NCBI GenBank assembly: GCA_028023455.1
Contig: JAQFVV010012400.1
Coordinates: forward strand, 15,681,490 to 15,745,489
Reading direction: 5' to 3'
Source of the DNA: Epiperipatus broadwayi
Lineage: Eukaryota; Onychophora; Udeonychophora; Euonychophora; Peripatidae
Length of the DNA stretch: 64,000 nucleotides
The position numbers and the translations under genes are program-made. Below, one piece after another: positions 60,780 to 64,000 of the stretch. The notes beneath the pieces were generated by a model. The model was not told the DNA's origin, did not search any database, and saw only the letters and a list, made by a program, of their open reading frames with translations. How positions within the stretch are numbered: the first letter of the stretch is position 1; each line of letters starts with the position of its first letter.

Positions 60780-61955
60780 ATACAAATAGCACAGATATAT
60801 ATATATAAAAGTGAAAATTTGTTTGTTTGGTTATTTGTGATTTTATAACTTAACAAATCTTGCATGATTTTCTTGCTTTCTTTGTATAGAATTTTATTAG
60901 CATATAAATTTTAACTTTAATTGTTTTAAAAAAATTTGTAATTTGCAATATAAAAATGTGTACAAAATCTGTATTGTAATTGTTTTCAAATGATGTCTTA
61001 AAACTAAAAAGAGAGAGAAGCACTGATTAAAAGATTACAGGTTTTGAAAAAAAAATTCAATGAAAAGTACAGTTCTTAATAAAGCAAGATAAAATTTAAT
61101 TTTATAAATATATTTTAAATTAATTAAATTGTATTTGAAACCACATATTTAATTTCTTGTTTGAATAATGGCAATTTAGATCAATTATAATAATGAATTT
61201 AATAAACTTTTAGGATTTTAATACTGAATTTGATAAACTTTTTACTATGAAATTGATAAACTTTTAAGTTGACAGTTTAAATATATTTAACATGTGATAA
61301 AGTAAATTTTAAAATGTCACAAGTTACAGAATTTGATAAACCTTTACCATCTCTTTATAAGTATATTCTCATGTGATAAAATAAGATGTGGTCTACATAT
61401 TGAAATACATACTGGAGAAATGAAGAGATATTAGTTTTTGATAATCCAGACAACATTAAAATTTTATAGCCATTTTAAAAATTATTACATGAGAAATATA
61501 AAATAATTTATTTTAAAATTATTGTTTATTGTATTTAATAAAAGTTATATTTTTTATGATATTGCTTTTGATAATTATTTCATGTAAATATTTTGTAAAT
61601 ATAATTTAATTATTAAACTTTCTATTAATATAAGGAACAATAAGGGAAATGGAGAGAATTAGAGAGTAAAAATTTTATTTGGTATTCAGTATGTCGAAAA
61701 TGGAATAGATAAGTATATTTTAATTATCAAACTTTCTACTAACATGAGGGTATAGTTAGAATTCAAAAGTGATTTACATAAATATATTTTAATTATCAAA
61801 AGTTTCTAATAACGGTGATAGGTCAGCTAGAGAAATGGAGAGAATTAGCAAGGGAAATTTTTATTTAGTATTCAATACTTCAAAAATCAAAAATGGAATT
61901 TAGATAATAAAATATTAAAAAATTTCTACTAAGAATATATATATCATTCTTATAT
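60780..61955. other. AT-rich stretch with faint internal repeats
   Basis: Phrases like GAATTTGATAAAC(C)TTT recur at 61195-61340, and TTTAATTATCAAACTTTCTA(C/A)TAA at 61610-61810, where AGAAATGGAGAGAATTAG-like text also appears twice. This suggests an old local duplication. No gene was found. Confidence 0.5.
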
Positions 61956-63936
61956 TGTAACAGTCAGAAAACGTGTGACTCGTAAACATAGTGAGAATTC
62001 GACCACCACACAGAACAGCAGCACCATCGAGGTAGCGAAGCCACCCGTGTTACTGAGTTCGAACATAGTTTATCGGTTCCACAATACAATCCACGAAACA
62101 ACGCATCTGATGCGACATTAGTAAATATTTCCTTAGGCACAGTGGTCAGGGATATGCAAGAGATTCATGATTTTATTCTCGAGTTAGCCAATAATCAAAC
62201 TAATATTAATTAAACATTCATATTTACATAATCGATGAAATATTATATAGAATGGGTATCGAATAAATGAAACGTAACTGCAGACGTATAGTTTAAAATT
62301 ATTTATTCACACATTTTAATAAGAAAATCATTTACTAATAATATTTTATGGATTCAAAGCTTCATTAGCGGGATTTGCAATACTATTATATTTTAAAGAA
62401 TACATTTATTTATTTATACATTATTTTATATTGAGGACTTCAGTAGCGGTATTTCCGATACTGTAATGTTTACAAAACGAATACATTTATTTGTTTCGAC
62501 CTTATTTTATCTTGAGGACCTCAGTAACGGTATTTCCGATACTGTAATGTTTACAAAGGGAATTCACTTATTTGAAGGCTTAATCTAGCTACCTAAAATT
62601 CTCGAGTAAGTATTTCTAATGCATGCCTTGGGGAATTGATACCTTTGCAATGCAAGAGTCTAAAGTAAGATTTAAGAGTAGCGGCGGACATATATTTATT
62701 TAATTAAAATATTTATTTTATGACTAAGGGCAAACATTTATTTGAGAGTGAATTATGAAGATAATGCGGAGGCGGAATGATATATAGAATAATAAAATTA
62801 AGTAAAAGAACACGTGGTACGCTTTAGAAAGGCGATATGGAATGGCAGTATATTGAAACTGCAATGCCGCGAATGAGTTTATAAGACTGTCGGGCTGGTC
62901 TCTGCCTCGGCCCGACGAAGTAAGGTGTCACATAAGCATAACCAGGGACAAGCAGTACGTGTCGCAATTTGCCGGCTGGCTGCATGACATTGTCAAATCC
63001 TACGGGAGCACCCATTATGCCCGCTTGTGTAGGACGACTGGGGTTAATTTCAACCCTGAAGAATCCGGAATATTTACGGCGGAATAGATCATCGCGTCTT
63101 TAAAACGTAACACATGTATAAGTATAAACGATTATGATAAGATTTAAATAGATTTCTAATTCGGCCCTACATTATCAACATTTACTAAAGAACGTTGGTG
63201 ACTCTCAAAGAAATGTAATTTTCTGGAATTATTCATGATGATTTAATAAATACAAAACATATATAAATTGGGAATTATTGTAACTAATATGTCAGCCATT
63301 TGCGAAGTAGTAGACCCCTGCATTACAATAAATGATGCATTGAATGCATGTCGATTTATATGAAAGTTAAGTTAGTTATGAAAGCAAATATTAATGAAAA
63401 TTTGACACGCATTCATTGTTCCAAGCGATCATAGATTTAAACTTTGAAAATTGAGACAATTATGAGCATGCAATAATTAAATAATAACTATAGATAAAAT
63501 GTAGATTTGAGAAATACGCACCCAAGAAAGATAGAGTGAGGTAAGCTAGATTATTAGAGAAATTTACACATTAAATTAATTATTCAATTTTAGTTATACA
63601 AATGGTAGTTTTTACATTTTATAATTTAGATAAATATGAAGAAGAGCTATAGCATATTATTAGAGTACTCTAGAGTTTGAACACAGACAGGGATCTGTTT
63701 TATAAGAAGTTTTCTGATTCCATTAGTTTAGCAGCAAAAAGTTCACGAGTGGCAATTCTTTCTTGTATTTAGATATTTCATTTACTTTCACAGCAGCAGC
63801 AGCTTTCTCATTTATTTCAGGCAGCAGATCTTCATGGTGAATTTATGACGGGCAATGGAAAGTTCGGCATCCGATAGGCCATCTCCCGATGGAGAATAAT
63901 CTAGGTGCTTTACTCGGTCATACCTTGGCAGGAACA
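61956..63936 (+). repeat. Candidate long LTR or unclassified element at right edge
   Basis: From about 61956 the base composition shifts to clearly higher GC. The block could be an LTR of about 2 kb, starting TGTAACAGTCAGAAAACGTG and ending GGCAGGAACA. Just beyond it TTTGGAGACTCTCAGTGATC (from about 63950) looks like a primer-binding region and leader. The second LTR and any gag-pol would lie outside the window. The 63-codon - strand ORF at 62824-63015 has no motif. Confidence 0.35.
62353..62580. repeat. 80-bp tandem repeat, about three units
   Basis: TTGAGGAC(T/C)TCAGTA(G/A)CGG recurs at 62431 and 62511, each followed by TATTTCCGATACTGTAATGT. A more diverged first unit (TTCATTAGCGGGATTTGCAA) starts near 62353. 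Confidence 0.85.
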
Positions 63937-64000
63937 AATTATTTTTATATTTTTGGAGACTCTCAGTGATCGAGAGCAAAGCTAAAGTTTAAGTGAATGT

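Noticed and set aside
1-64000. Search for CRISPR arrays, rRNA, intact tRNA genes and bacterial operons
   Set aside because: None found. The tandem repeats present lack regular unique spacers, and the gene structure is eukaryotic.

Overview
This window is eukaryotic and almost certainly from an invertebrate animal. It is very AT-rich, has spliceosomal exons separated by introns of 10-20 kb, and is dense in animal-type transposable elements: Ty3/gypsy, RTE-like and other LINEs, Penelope, mariner, hAT and many foldback/MITE elements. The combination fits an arthropod, perhaps a chelicerate, but nothing seen fixes the species. There are no bacterial-type operons, rRNA genes, CRISPR arrays or intact long ORFs.

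The only host gene I can support is on the + strand. Four small exons at 3227-3309, 12986-13119, 32625-32715 and 46443-46624 have good acceptor and donor sites. Their junction phases agree at all three joins (2, 1, 2, with a phase-1 exit), and they read as one continuous protein segment. The first three exons together spell a SANTA domain (W...GICV.G, WHSS.I..RI, Y.L.G, GFP..W), the hallmark of KNL2/Mis18BP1, the centromere licensing factor needed to load CENP-A. The fourth exon is a basic linker rich in TP/SP sites. The gene is partial at both ends and spans more than 43 kb.

Layout: 1-2945 is a decayed Ty3/gypsy element. 3.3-13 kb (intron 1) holds a tRNA-derived SINE fragment, a head-to-head Penelope palindrome and a foldback repeat. 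13.1-32.6 kb (intron 2) holds an RTE 3' end inside an inverted repeat, several blocks of a dispersed repeat with a unit of about 450 bp, a palindromic MITE, and a Ty3/gypsy element with two LTRs (22941-28689) apparently inserted in an older LINE. 32.7-46.4 kb (intron 3) holds a reverse-strand RTE remnant, a repeat later copied at 58 kb, a possible solo LTR and a DNA transposon with CACCTGGG ends. 46.6-64 kb holds foldback elements, a second CACCTGGG element, a large hairpin, a mariner, a hAT insertion with an 8-bp target duplication, and a GC-richer block at the right edge that may be a long LTR.

All mobile-element proteins seen are broken by stops, frameshifts or lost catalytic residues. No novel multi-gene system was found. 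The most useful observations are the unannotated SANTA-domain gene, the 450-bp tandem/inverted repeat family, and the CACCTGGG and foldback families.
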